Part shown: positions 1 through 5,742 of the stretch, piece after piece | Position numbering within the stretch: the first letter of the stretch is position 1 | Layout: each line of letters opens with the position of its first letter | Assembly: GCA_003221075.1 (NCBI GenBank) | Contig: QHUF01000010.1 | Location: 1-6,572 of the forward strand | Origin: Gemmatimonadota bacterium | Lineage (GTDB): Bacteria > Gemmatimonadota > Gemmatimonadetes > Gemmatimonadales > GWC2-71-9 | Length of the DNA stretch: 6,572 nt | Reading direction: 5' to 3' | The notes under the pieces: model-generated | Seen by the model: the letters and a program-made list of their open reading frames with translations, nothing else | What the model was told of the DNA's origin: nothing | The model's database searches: none | Made by a program: the position numbers and the translations under genes

Positions 1-2
1 AT

Positions 3-2474
3 CAGGAGTCCCGGTTCACGCGCGACCTCTATCCCGGATATGCGTTCACGCCCGACAATCAGGCCCTCATCGTCTCATATGGAGGCAAGATTCATCGCGT
101 GGCAGTGCCGTCGGGGCAAGTGACCGACATTCCCTTCACCGCCAAGGTCGAGCAGCAGTTGGGTCCCATGGTACATCTGCCGATTCGCGTCGACACGACG
201 CAGGTGCTCGTGCGACAGATCCGTAACGCGTCGCCATCGCCGGACGGCAAGCGGCTCGCGTTCAGTGCACTGGACCGGCTTTACGTCATGGATCTTCCAA
301 ATGGAACGCCGCGCCGGCTGACGAGCGACAGCGTGAAGCAACAGGTTCCGGCATGGTCGCCGGATGGCTTGTGGCTTGCCTACGTGACGTGGACCGACGC
401 GGGGGGAACGCTGAACAAGATCAGAGCTGATGGCCGGAGTCGACCCGTGCCCCTGACCTCCGACAGCGCCTTCTACGACACGCCCGTCTGGTCGCCCGAT
501 GGCGCCCGAATCGTCGTGGTGAAGGGGCCACGGGCACCACGGACCGAAGAGCATTTTGCGCCGGGATACGAGCTCGATTGGGTCCCCGCGGCGGGCGGCG
601 CGTTGACCCGAATTTCTCCCATCAATGCGGCCGGCCGCCCGCACTTCAGTCGCGATCCCAACCGCATCTACATCTACGAGGGCGCGGAAGGTCTCGTCTC
701 GATGCGTTACGACGGCACCGACCGGCGCGCGCATATCCGCGTCACCGGCTACACCTACCCAGGTCCTGGTGCCGAGCCCAACAATGCCGACGAGATCCTC
801 ATCAGTCCGGACTCGGATCGCGTCCTGGCCCAAGTCGGGAATTACGTATACCTGGTGACGCTGCCGCTCATCGGCGGCCAGACACCGGTGGTGAACGTCT
901 CCGATCCGTCCTCCGCCGCGTTCCCGACCAAGCGGCTCACGATGATCGGCGGCGACTTCATCGGGTGGACGGGTGATGGGCGCCAGGCGTTCTGGTCGAT
1001 CGGGCGCTCATTTCTGAAGTGGGATCCCGCTGTCGCGGACTCGATGGACAAGGTTAAGGCGCGGGCCGATTCGATTCGGGCCGATTCGTTGAAGGGTGAC
1101 GCGTTCAAGGCGCTGGCCGATTCGGTCCAGAAGCGCCTCAAAGCGCGCTCGGATTCGTTGTCCAAGCAGCCGGCTTACGAGCCGCAGCGAGTGGATGTCG
1201 CGATCCGCGTCCCACGGGACATCCCGCGCGGCACGGTCGTCCTACGCGGCGCCCGCATCGTTTCCATGAAGGGGGACGAGGTCATCGACAACGGCGACAT
1301 CGTCGTCACCGGCAATCGCATCGTATCGGTCGGAGCACGCGGCGCGGTGCCGGCTGGTGCGCGGGTCATCGACGTGACCGGCAAGACCATCATCCCGGGA
1401 TTTGTCGATGTGCATGCGCACCCGTGGCCGACCTGGGGCATCCACGAAACGCAGGTGTGGAAATACCTCGCCAATCTCGCGTGGGGCGTGACGACCACCC
1501 GCGACCCGCAGACCTCGACGACCGACGTCCTCACCTACGCGGATCTCGTGGAGACCGGAGAAATCCTCGGGCCGCGCATCTTCCACACCGGTCCGGGCGT
1601 CTTCTGGGACGAGGACTTCAAGAGTCTCGAGGATACGAAACAGGCGCTGCGGCGCTACAGCGAGTTCTATCGTATCAACACGATCAAGATGTACATGACC
1701 GGCAACCGCAAGCAGCGGCAGTGGGTCATCATGGCGGCGAAGGAGCTGGGGTTGATGCCCACGATCGAGGGCGGGCTCGACTTCAAGATGAACCTGACCG
1801 CGGTCATCGATGGCTACCCCGGATCGGAGCACAGTTACCCGATCATGCCGTTGTACCAGGACGCGGTGCGGCTTGTCGCGCAGTCCGGCATCACGTACAC
1901 GCCGACGCTGCTGGTGTCGTACGGCGGCCCGTGGAGCGAGAACTTCTTCTACGAGCGCTACGACATCCACGACAATCCCAAAGTGCGGCGCTTCATGCCG
2001 CACGATGAGATCGATCAGCGCGCCGAGCGGCGCCCCTGGTTCCGCGAGAGCGAGTACGTGTTCCCGCGCATCGCGGCGTCGGCGAATGCAATTCTGCAGG
2101 CCGGCGGCTACATCGGCCTCGGCGGGCACGGCCAGATGGATGGCCTCGGCGACCATTGGGAACTCTGGGCGATGGCCGCCGGCGGCATGAAGCCGCTCGA
2201 CGTGCTACGCGTCGCCACACTCAACGGCGCGCACGCGATCGGCATGGAACAGGACCTCGGCTCGCTCGAGCCCGGCAAATTGGCGGACTTGATCGTGTTG
2301 GATGGCAATCCGTTGGAAGACATCCATAACACGAACACGGTCCGCTATGTCATGAAGAATGGACGGCTCTATGAAGGAGAGACCCTGAACGAAGTCTGGC
2401 CGCGGCAACGGGCACTCCCGCGGTTGTGGTGGTGGGGCACTGAGCCCGCAAAGGCAGCCGAGAGTTTGCGCTAG
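3..2474 (+). CDS. TolB-like beta-propeller amidohydrolase, 5'-truncated by window edge
   Basis: The frame is open from base 3 without a start, so the gene begins upstream; 823 residues are visible. The first ~340 hold several PD40/WD40-like propeller blades, seen as repeated SPDG/SPDS motifs (FTPDNQ, SPDGKRLAF, WSPDGLWLAY, WSPDGARIVV, SPDSDRV). A charged linker rich in ADS triplets follows (about 1036-1170), then a metal-dependent amidohydrolase domain from VVLRGARIVSM. Metal-site candidates are VDVHAH (His at 1413 and 1419), Lys at 1686 in TIKMYMTG, His at 1830 in SEHSYP and His at 2127 in GGHGQ. The family-typical end GSLEPGKLADLIVLDGNPLE and a Trp-rich tail (RLWWWG) are intact. Relatives are usually ~1,050-1,100 residues with a signal peptide, so roughly 250 residues and any export signal lie outside. 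Hydrolysis of an amide or peptide-like bond in the envelope is inferred; the substrate is unknown. The fold assignment is firm. Confidence 0.9.
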   Translation, partial: QESRFTRDLYPGYAFTPDNQALIVSYGGKIHRVAVPSGQVTDIPFTAKVEQQLGPMVHLPIRVDTTQVLVRQIRNASPSPDGKRLAFSALDRLYVMDLPNGTPRRLTSDSVKQQVPAWSPDGLWLAYVTWTDAGGTLNKIRADGRSRPVPLTSDSAFYDTPVWSPDGARIVVVKGPRAPRTEEHFAPGYELDWVPAAGGALTRISPINAAGRPHFSRDPNRIYIYEGAEGLVSMRYDGTDRRAHIRVTGYTYPGPGAEPNNADEILISPDSDRVLAQVGNYVYLVTLPLIGGQTPVVNVSDPSSAAFPTKRLTMIGGDFIGWTGDGRQAFWSIGRSFLKWDPAVADSMDKVKARADSIRADSLKGDAFKALADSVQKRLKARSDSLSKQPAYEPQRVDVAIRVPRDIPRGTVVLRGARIVSMKGDEVIDNGDIVVTGNRIVSVGARGAVPAGARVIDVTGKTIIPGFVDVHAHPWPTWGIHETQVWKYLANLAWGVTTTRDPQTSTTDVLTYADLVETGEILGPRIFHTGPGVFWDEDFKSLEDTKQALRRYSEFYRINTIKMYMTGNRKQRQWVIMAAKELGLMPTIEGGLDFKMNLTAVIDGYPGSEHSYPIMPLYQDAVRLVAQSGITYTPTLLVSYGGPWSENFFYERYDIHDNPKVRRFMPHDEIDQRAERRPWFRESEYVFPRIAASANAILQAGGYIGLGGHGQMDGLGDHWELWAMAAGGMKPLDVLRVATLNGAHAIGMEQDLGSLEPGKLADLIVLDGNPLEDIHNTNTVRYVMKNGRLYEGETLNEVWPRQRALPRLWWWGTEPAKAAESLR

Positions 2475-2484
2475 GACCGGCAAA

Positions 2485-2579
2485 GACTAGGCCTCAGACG
2501 CGCAGCGGGTTTCAGCAGTCAGCGACAGGACAACCCGTTGACTCAAGACTGTTTACCGCGGTGCGTCTGTGGCCTAGTC
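2485..2579. repeat. Large imperfect palindrome (long stem-loop)
   Basis: The left arm GACTAGGCCTCAGACGC (2485-2501) is the reverse complement of GCGTCTGTGGCCTAGTC (2563-2579) except at one position. Pairing continues inward: a G-U at 2502/2562, C-G at 2503/2561, one mismatch, then GCGG (2505-2508) with CCGC (2556-2559). A further CAGTC/GACTG pairing (2516-2520 with 2547-2551) could close the top. No T-tract follows directly, so it is not a standard intrinsic terminator, although it starts only 11 bases after the amidohydrolase stop. It could be a factor-independent 3' end protector, a dispersed palindromic repeat or part of a structured RNA. Confidence 0.65.
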
Positions 2580-2728
2580 GTTGCAGGGCCTATGTTTTCG
2601 GGCTCTGAATCGTTAGCTTTCCCCGCGTTAGGAACCGCGAGCTGGCATCCCTCAAGGACCGTCCCGCTCAGGGACTCCGTCGCTGAACACACGCACGGTT
2701 TTCTCCCCAGGTTCAAAAAACTGAAGCA

Positions 2729-2767
2729 ACGTCCATGTCGAGATGAGATTGGCTCATCTCGCGACGT
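2729..2767 (+). promoter_or_regulatory. Hairpin in the probable helicase leader
   Basis: CGAGATGAG (2739-2747) pairs perfectly with CTCATCTCG (2753-2761) over 9 bp with a 5-base loop. An outer 5-bp stem ACGTC (2729-2733) with GACGT (2763-2767) is separated by an asymmetric internal loop. The hairpin ends 48 bases before the helicase ATG, so it would lie in its leader if transcription starts upstream. DEAD-box helicase genes are often controlled through their 5' leaders, for instance in cold shock; that this hairpin does so is inference. No T-tract follows, so it is not a terminator. Confidence 0.45.
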
Positions 2768-2783
2768 GCGTGTGATTTGCCTA

Positions 2784-2807
2784 GGCGTCTAAGCGTCTAG
2801 GCGTCTA
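2784..2807 (+). repeat. Three 8-bp tandem repeats, RGCGTCTA
   Basis: Three contiguous octamers read GGCGTCTA (2784-2791), AGCGTCTA (2792-2799) and GGCGTCTA (2800-2807). The last base of the third copy is the first base of the AGGAG ribosome binding site (2807-2811) of the helicase. The preceding bases TTTGCCTA look like a decayed fourth copy. Confidence 0.8.
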
Positions 2808-2811
2808 GGAG
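2807..2811 (+). promoter_or_regulatory. Ribosome binding site of the DEAD-box helicase
   Basis: AGGAG lies 4 bases before the ATG at 2816, a slightly short spacing. Another ATG at 2812 is out of frame and opens a reading frame unlike any helicase, so 2816 is the start. The site is formed by the end of the octamer array plus GGAG. Confidence 0.7.
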
Positions 2812-2815
2812 ATGT

Positions 2816-4030
2816 ATGCCATTTGCAGCACTGGGCCTAGCGCCCGAACTCTTGCGCGCAGTCGCCGACGAGGGCTACGCGCATCCAACCCCCATCCAGT
2901 CTGAAGCGATTCCGCTGGCCCTCGCGGGTCGTGATCTCATCGGTTCCGCCCAGACTGGCACCGGCAAAACGGCCGCGTTCGTGTTGCCCATCTTGCAGCG
3001 GTTGTCGAGCGGCAAGCGCGGCACGCTGCGCGCGCTGATCCTCGTGCCCACGCGCGAGTTGGCCGAGCAGGTTGCCGCGAGTATCCGGGCCTATGGGCGG
3101 CACACCCATCTGAAGGGCGCGGCCGTCTATGGCGGCGTCGGGATGGAGCCGCAGACCCGCGCGCTGAAGCACGGCGCCGACATCGTGGTCGCCACGCCGG
3201 GCCGCCTGCTCGACCACATGGAGCGCGGCCACGCGGATTTCTCCCAGCTCGAGGTGCTCGTCCTGGACGAGGCCGATCGCATGCTGGACATGGGATTCGC
3301 GCCCGACGTGAAGCGCATCCTGAACACGCTGCCCGACGAGCGGCAGACGATGCTCTTCTCGGCGACCATATCGCCGGAAGTCGACGCGCTCGCGCGTCGC
3401 GCCCTGAACGGACACGCCTCGGTCGAAATCGGCCGGCGCGCGCAAGCCGCCGACGGCATCGAGCACGTGATCGTCGCGGTGGACAAACTGCAGAAGCGCG
3501 GCGCGCTGGCCTCGATTCTCAAGGCCAAGCCGGCCGGTCAGACGCTGATTTTCACGCGGACCAAGTACGGCGCGGACAAGCTCGTTACGTTCCTCAAGCG
3601 CGAGGGCATCGCGGCCAACGCGTTGCACGGCGACAAGGCGCAGAGCCACCGCACCCGTACCCTCGACCAATTCCGCTCCGGCTTAGCCGAGATTCTCGTC
3701 GCGACGGACATCGCCGCGCGCGGGATCGATGTCGATGGGATCCGGATGGTGGTGAACTACGACGTCCCGCAGGATGCCGAGGTCTACGTGCATCGCGTGG
3801 GCCGGACCGCCCGCGCCGGCGCACGCGGGCTGGCGTTGACCCTCATCTCGCCCGACGAATGGCTGCTGATGGCCGATGTCGAGAAGTTGATCGGCAAACG
3901 GTTCCCCCGCGAAGTGATCCCGGGGTTCGAGCCGTCGGTACCGCCGTTGCAGCCCCGGACGGTTGAGGAGGAAGCCGCCCGTCCGGAGCGTTCCATGCGT
4001 CCGCGCCGGGGCGGGAAAAAGCGCCGCTAG
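2816..4030 (+). CDS. rhlE: DEAD-box ATP-dependent RNA helicase, RhlE-like
   Basis: A complete 404-residue protein with every superfamily 2 DEAD-box motif in order: Q motif (F3, PTPIQ 24-28), motif I AQTGTGKT (45-52), Ia PTRELAEQ (78-85), GG (106-107), TPGR (127-130), motif II DEAD (151-154), SAT (182-184), IV LIFTRTK (244-250), V TDIAARGID (297-305) and VI HRVGRTARAG (326-335). Both RecA lobes are therefore intact and it should unwind short RNA duplexes using ATP in the cytoplasm. The tail is short and basic (RPRRGGKKRR, 395-404), typical of the RhlE group and lacking the RNA-binding domain of DbpA or the long tail of CsdA. Likely roles are ribosome assembly, RNA turnover or cold adaptation, by family knowledge. 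It follows a 341-base structured gap, so it is probably transcribed alone. Its TAG stop overlaps the convergent GYD gene. The symbol is by group resemblance. Confidence 0.93.
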   Translation: MPFAALGLAPELLRAVADEGYAHPTPIQSEAIPLALAGRDLIGSAQTGTGKTAAFVLPILQRLSSGKRGTLRALILVPTRELAEQVAASIRAYGRHTHLKGAAVYGGVGMEPQTRALKHGADIVVATPGRLLDHMERGHADFSQLEVLVLDEADRMLDMGFAPDVKRILNTLPDERQTMLFSATISPEVDALARRALNGHASVEIGRRAQAADGIEHVIVAVDKLQKRGALASILKAKPAGQTLIFTRTKYGADKLVTFLKREGIAANALHGDKAQSHRTRTLDQFRSGLAEILVATDIAARGIDVDGIRMVVNYDVPQDAEVYVHRVGRTARAGARGLALTLISPDEWLLMADVEKLIGKRFPREVIPGFEPSVPPLQPRTVEEEAARPERSMRPRRGGKKRR

Positions 4031-4320
4031 TCCCTCGTCTTGAGGGTCCGGATGAAGTTGGCGACCGGGGTGGCGGCCAGTGTCATCAATCGGATGCTGC
4101 CCCGCGATCCCAGCTCCACCGACACACGCGCGATGGTCTCGTTGTCGGGACAATCGACGATGCTGACGAAGTCATACGGGCCGAGCACGGCGTATTGCGC
4201 CGTCACCTTGGCCCCGAACTTCTCGATCTCCTTGTTCACTTCCTGGAGCCGCTTCGGGTTCGCCTTGAGCGCCTTCGCGCCCTCGTCCGTCAGGTTGGAG
4301 AGCAAAACGTAAGTGGGCAT
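4027..4320 (-). CDS. GYD-domain protein
   Basis: A 97-residue cytoplasmic protein starting MPTYVLLSNLTDEGAKAL. It carries the motif naming the GYD family, seen as VLGPYDFVSIVDCPD (residues 45-59), followed by SVELGSRGSIRLMTLAATPV. Length and start are typical of this small ferredoxin-like alpha/beta family, whose biochemical role is not established. The ATG at 4320 has GGAG at 4330-4333 (spacing 9), inside the end of the citrate synthase gene. Only 5 bases separate it from that gene's TGA, so the two are almost certainly cotranscribed and perhaps translationally coupled. The frame also stays open far upstream through citrate synthase, but that extension is an artefact of GC-rich sequence. Its TAG stop shares the palindrome CTAG (4027-4030) with the stop of the convergent helicase. 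A link to citrate metabolism is suggested only by position. Confidence 0.88.
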   Translation of the reverse strand: MPTYVLLSNLTDEGAKALKANPKRLQEVNKEIEKFGAKVTAQYAVLGPYDFVSIVDCPDNETIARVSVELGSRGSIRLMTLAATPVANFIRTLKTRD

Positions 4321-4325
4321 GGGCC

Positions 4326-5615
4326 TCAGCTCCGTTTCTCTATGGGCACATAATCCCGCGTGGGGGGGCCGATGTACAGCTGGCGCGGGCGGGCGATTTT
4401 TTGCTCCTTGTCGAGCAGCATCTCCTGCCACTGCGCGAGCCACCCCGGCGTTCGCCCGATGGCGAACAATACCGGGAAGATGTCCACCGGGAACTTCATC
4501 GCTTCGTAGATGATGCCGGAGTAAAAGTCGACGTTGGGATACAACTTGCGCGACACGAAGTACTCCTCCTGCAGCGCGATCCGCTCCAGCTCCAGCGCGA
4601 TGTCGATGAGCGGGTTCTTGCCGGTCACGTCGAAGACCTGCTCGGCGATCTGCTTGATGATCTTGGCTCTGGGGTCGAAGTTCTTGTACACCCGGTGGCC
4701 AAATCCCATCAGCCGCATCTCGCCTTTCTTCACGCGCTGGATGTAGGCCGGGATCGCGTCGATCGAACCGATCTCGCGCAGCATCCGCAGCACTTCCTCG
4801 TTGGCGCCTCCGTGCAGCGGCCCATAGAGCGCCGCGGCAGCCGCCGCCATGCACGAGTAGGGGTCGGGGTGCGATGAGCCGACGCCGCGCATGGCGCTGG
4901 TCGAGCAGTTCTGCTCGTGATCGGCGTGCAGGATGAACAGCACGTCCAGGGCCCGCTCGAGCACGGGGTGGGGCGTGTACTTCACCTCCGTGGTCTTGAA
5001 CATCATGTTCAGAAAATTGCCGGTGTAGCTCAGATCGTTGTCGGGATACGCATACGGCATTCCCACCGAGTGCCGGTGCGCGAAGGCGGCCAGCGTGGGC
5101 GTCTTCGCGATGAGACGCACCGTCTGATTGTTGCGCGACTGCTCCTCGAAGATCCGCTTCGCTTCCGGATAGAACGTCGACAGCGCGGCCACGGCGCTCA
5201 CGAACATCCCCATCGGGTGGGCGTCGTGATGAAAGCCGTCGATGAACTTCTTGATGTTTTCGTGGATGATCGTGTGGTGCGTCACCTGAAAGACCCACGC
5301 GTCCAGCTCCGCCGCCGTCGGCAGCTCGCCATGGAGCAGCAGGTAGGCGGTCTCGAGAAACGTGCTCTTCTCGGCAAGCTGCTCGATCGGATAGCCGCGG
5401 TAGCGCAGGATGCCCTTGTCGCCGTCGATGAACGTGATCGCGCTGCGGCATGCCGCGGTGTTCATGAACGCGGGGTCGTACGACATCAGCCCGAAGTCGC
5501 CGTCGGACGCCTTGATCTGACGTAGATCGGCCGCGCGGACGGTTCCGTCCTGAATCGGCAGCTCGTAGCTCTTGCCGGTGCGGTTATCGACGACCGTGAG
5601 CGTGTCCTTCGGCAC
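4326..5615 (-). CDS. gltA: Type II citrate synthase
   Basis: A complete 429-residue enzyme condensing oxaloacetate and acetyl-CoA to citrate, the entry step of the TCA cycle. Length and sequence follow the E. coli GltA type, including the N-terminal beta domain (FGLMSYDPAFMNTAACRSAI, 41-60) that is absent from shorter type I enzymes. Active-site residues are present: His268 in GPLHGGANE, His307 in GFGHRVYKNFDPR and Asp363 in NVDFYSGII. HADHEQNCSTS (230-240) supplies the substrate-binding His. The start is GTG at 5615, with AGGA at 5623-5626 seven bases upstream; no in-frame ATG lies nearer than Met43. Hexameric assembly and NADH inhibition are typical of type II enzymes but cannot be read here. 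It is first in a two-gene unit with the GYD protein and faces away from the phosphoribosyltransferase-like gene across a 127-base repeat-rich gap. A 2-methylcitrate synthase is unlikely given the N-terminal domain. Confidence 0.96.
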   Translation of the reverse strand: MPKDTLTVVDNRTGKSYELPIQDGTVRAADLRQIKASDGDFGLMSYDPAFMNTAACRSAITFIDGDKGILRYRGYPIEQLAEKSTFLETAYLLLHGELPTAAELDAWVFQVTHHTIIHENIKKFIDGFHHDAHPMGMFVSAVAALSTFYPEAKRIFEEQSRNNQTVRLIAKTPTLAAFAHRHSVGMPYAYPDNDLSYTGNFLNMMFKTTEVKYTPHPVLERALDVLFILHADHEQNCSTSAMRGVGSSHPDPYSCMAAAAAALYGPLHGGANEEVLRMLREIGSIDAIPAYIQRVKKGEMRLMGFGHRVYKNFDPRAKIIKQIAEQVFDVTGKNPLIDIALELERIALQEEYFVSRKLYPNVDFYSGIIYEAMKFPVDIFPVLFAIGRTPGWLAQWQEMLLDKEQKIARPRQLYIGPPTRDYVPIEKRS

Positions 5616-5622
5616 TACCCGG

Positions 5623-5626
5623 TCCT
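5623..5626 (-). promoter_or_regulatory. Ribosome binding site deciding the GTG start of citrate synthase
   Basis: On the minus strand AGGA sits 7 bases before GTG at 5615. This supports GTG initiation, as no ATG is available in the N-terminal region. Confidence 0.65.
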
Positions 5627-5643
5627 GACGTTGGGGAGTCGAA

Positions 5644-5669
5644 AAGATAACCCCTACATCGACGGTAAG
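5644..5669 (-). promoter_or_regulatory. gltA: Possible promoter of citrate synthase-GYD unit
   Basis: The minus strand reads TATCTT at 5649-5644, a 4/6 match to the -10 consensus. Transcription would start near 5637 and leave a leader of about 22 bases containing the AGGA site. The nearest -35-like hexamer is CTTACC at 5669-5664, only 14 bases away, and the hexamer at the ideal 17-base distance is poor. The box is therefore tentative, but its exact hexamer recurs in mirror orientation at 5730. Confidence 0.35.
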
Positions 5670-5726
5670 AGACGGTAGGGGTAACCCTTACCGTCACTTA
5701 CCGTCCTTTACCGTCCCTTACCGTCA
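5661..5726. repeat. 10-bp repeat array: two inverted then four direct copies
   Basis: Two tandem copies of GACGGTARRR (5661-5670, 5671-5680) are followed by GTAACC (5681-5686) and then four tandem copies of the complementary unit YTTACCGTCM (5687-5696, 5697-5706, 5707-5716, 5717-5726). The inverted and direct blocks can pair as a stem around 5681-5684. ACCCCTAC (5650-5657) can instead pair with GTAGGGGT (5675-5682). The 10-bp period is close to one DNA helical turn, so copies would face the same side. Located in a divergent promoter region, it could be an operator array, a bidirectional attenuator or simply an expanding repeat. Confidence 0.8.
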
Positions 5727-5735
5727 TCCTATCTT
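5707..5735 (+). promoter_or_regulatory. Possible leaderless promoter of the PRT-like gene
   Basis: TTTACC (5707-5712) is a 4/6 match to the -35 consensus and is part of the third direct 10-bp repeat. It is followed after exactly 17 bases by TATCTT (5730-5735), a 4/6 match to -10. Seven bases later lies the GTG start at 5743, the normal distance from -10 box to transcription start. No ribosome binding site precedes this GTG, so the mRNA may begin at the start codon. This is inferred from spacing alone. Confidence 0.4.
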
Positions 5736-5742
5736 CACGACC

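Larger units (their letters stand above)
2475..2815. other. 341-base intergenic region, structured, no convincing gene
   Basis: This gap lies between two same-strand genes. It holds a 95-base imperfect palindrome (2485-2579), a hairpin at 2584-2607 (CAGGGCC pairing with GGGCTCTG, one G-U), a hairpin at 2661-2675 (GTCCC/GGGAC), a long hairpin at 2729-2767, and three 8-bp tandem repeats at 2784-2807. An 84-codon open frame (2538-2792) starts with TTG, has no recognisable product and no GC-rich third-position pattern, and is judged non-coding. I found no good promoter; TTGACT at 2538 resembles a -35 box but has no -10 box at the right distance. I see no tRNA, tmRNA, RNase P or SRP RNA signature. 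The run of hairpins suggests either a long 5' leader of the helicase or a separate structured RNA; all folds were made by hand. Confidence 0.55.

Noticed and set aside
1242..2156. 304-codon minus-strand frame inside the amidohydrolase
   Set aside because: This is a GC-rich antisense shadow with low-complexity composition, while the plus strand has a full recognisable domain.
2485..2579. Integron attC site
   Set aside because: The size and imperfect palindrome fit loosely, but no paired RYYYAAC and GTTRRRY core sites flank it and there is no cassette-like gene or integrase.
2538..2580. Sigma-70 promoter with TTGACT at 2538
   Set aside because: No acceptable -10 hexamer lies 16-18 bases downstream.
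2538..2792. 84-codon plus-strand open frame between amidohydrolase and helicase
   Set aside because: It has no recognisable domain, a TTG start with no ribosome binding site, codon use unlike the neighbours, and overlaps hairpins and repeats.
4027..5451. 474-codon minus-strand frame joining the GYD gene to an upstream extension
   Set aside because: The upstream part is an out-of-frame reading of citrate synthase, rich in Arg, Ala and Gly. GYD has its own ATG and ribosome binding site at 4320.
5661..5726. Intrinsic terminator from the inverted decamers
   Set aside because: Genes diverge from this region so no upstream transcript needs ending here, and no T-tract follows the stem. Attenuation remains possible but unsupported.
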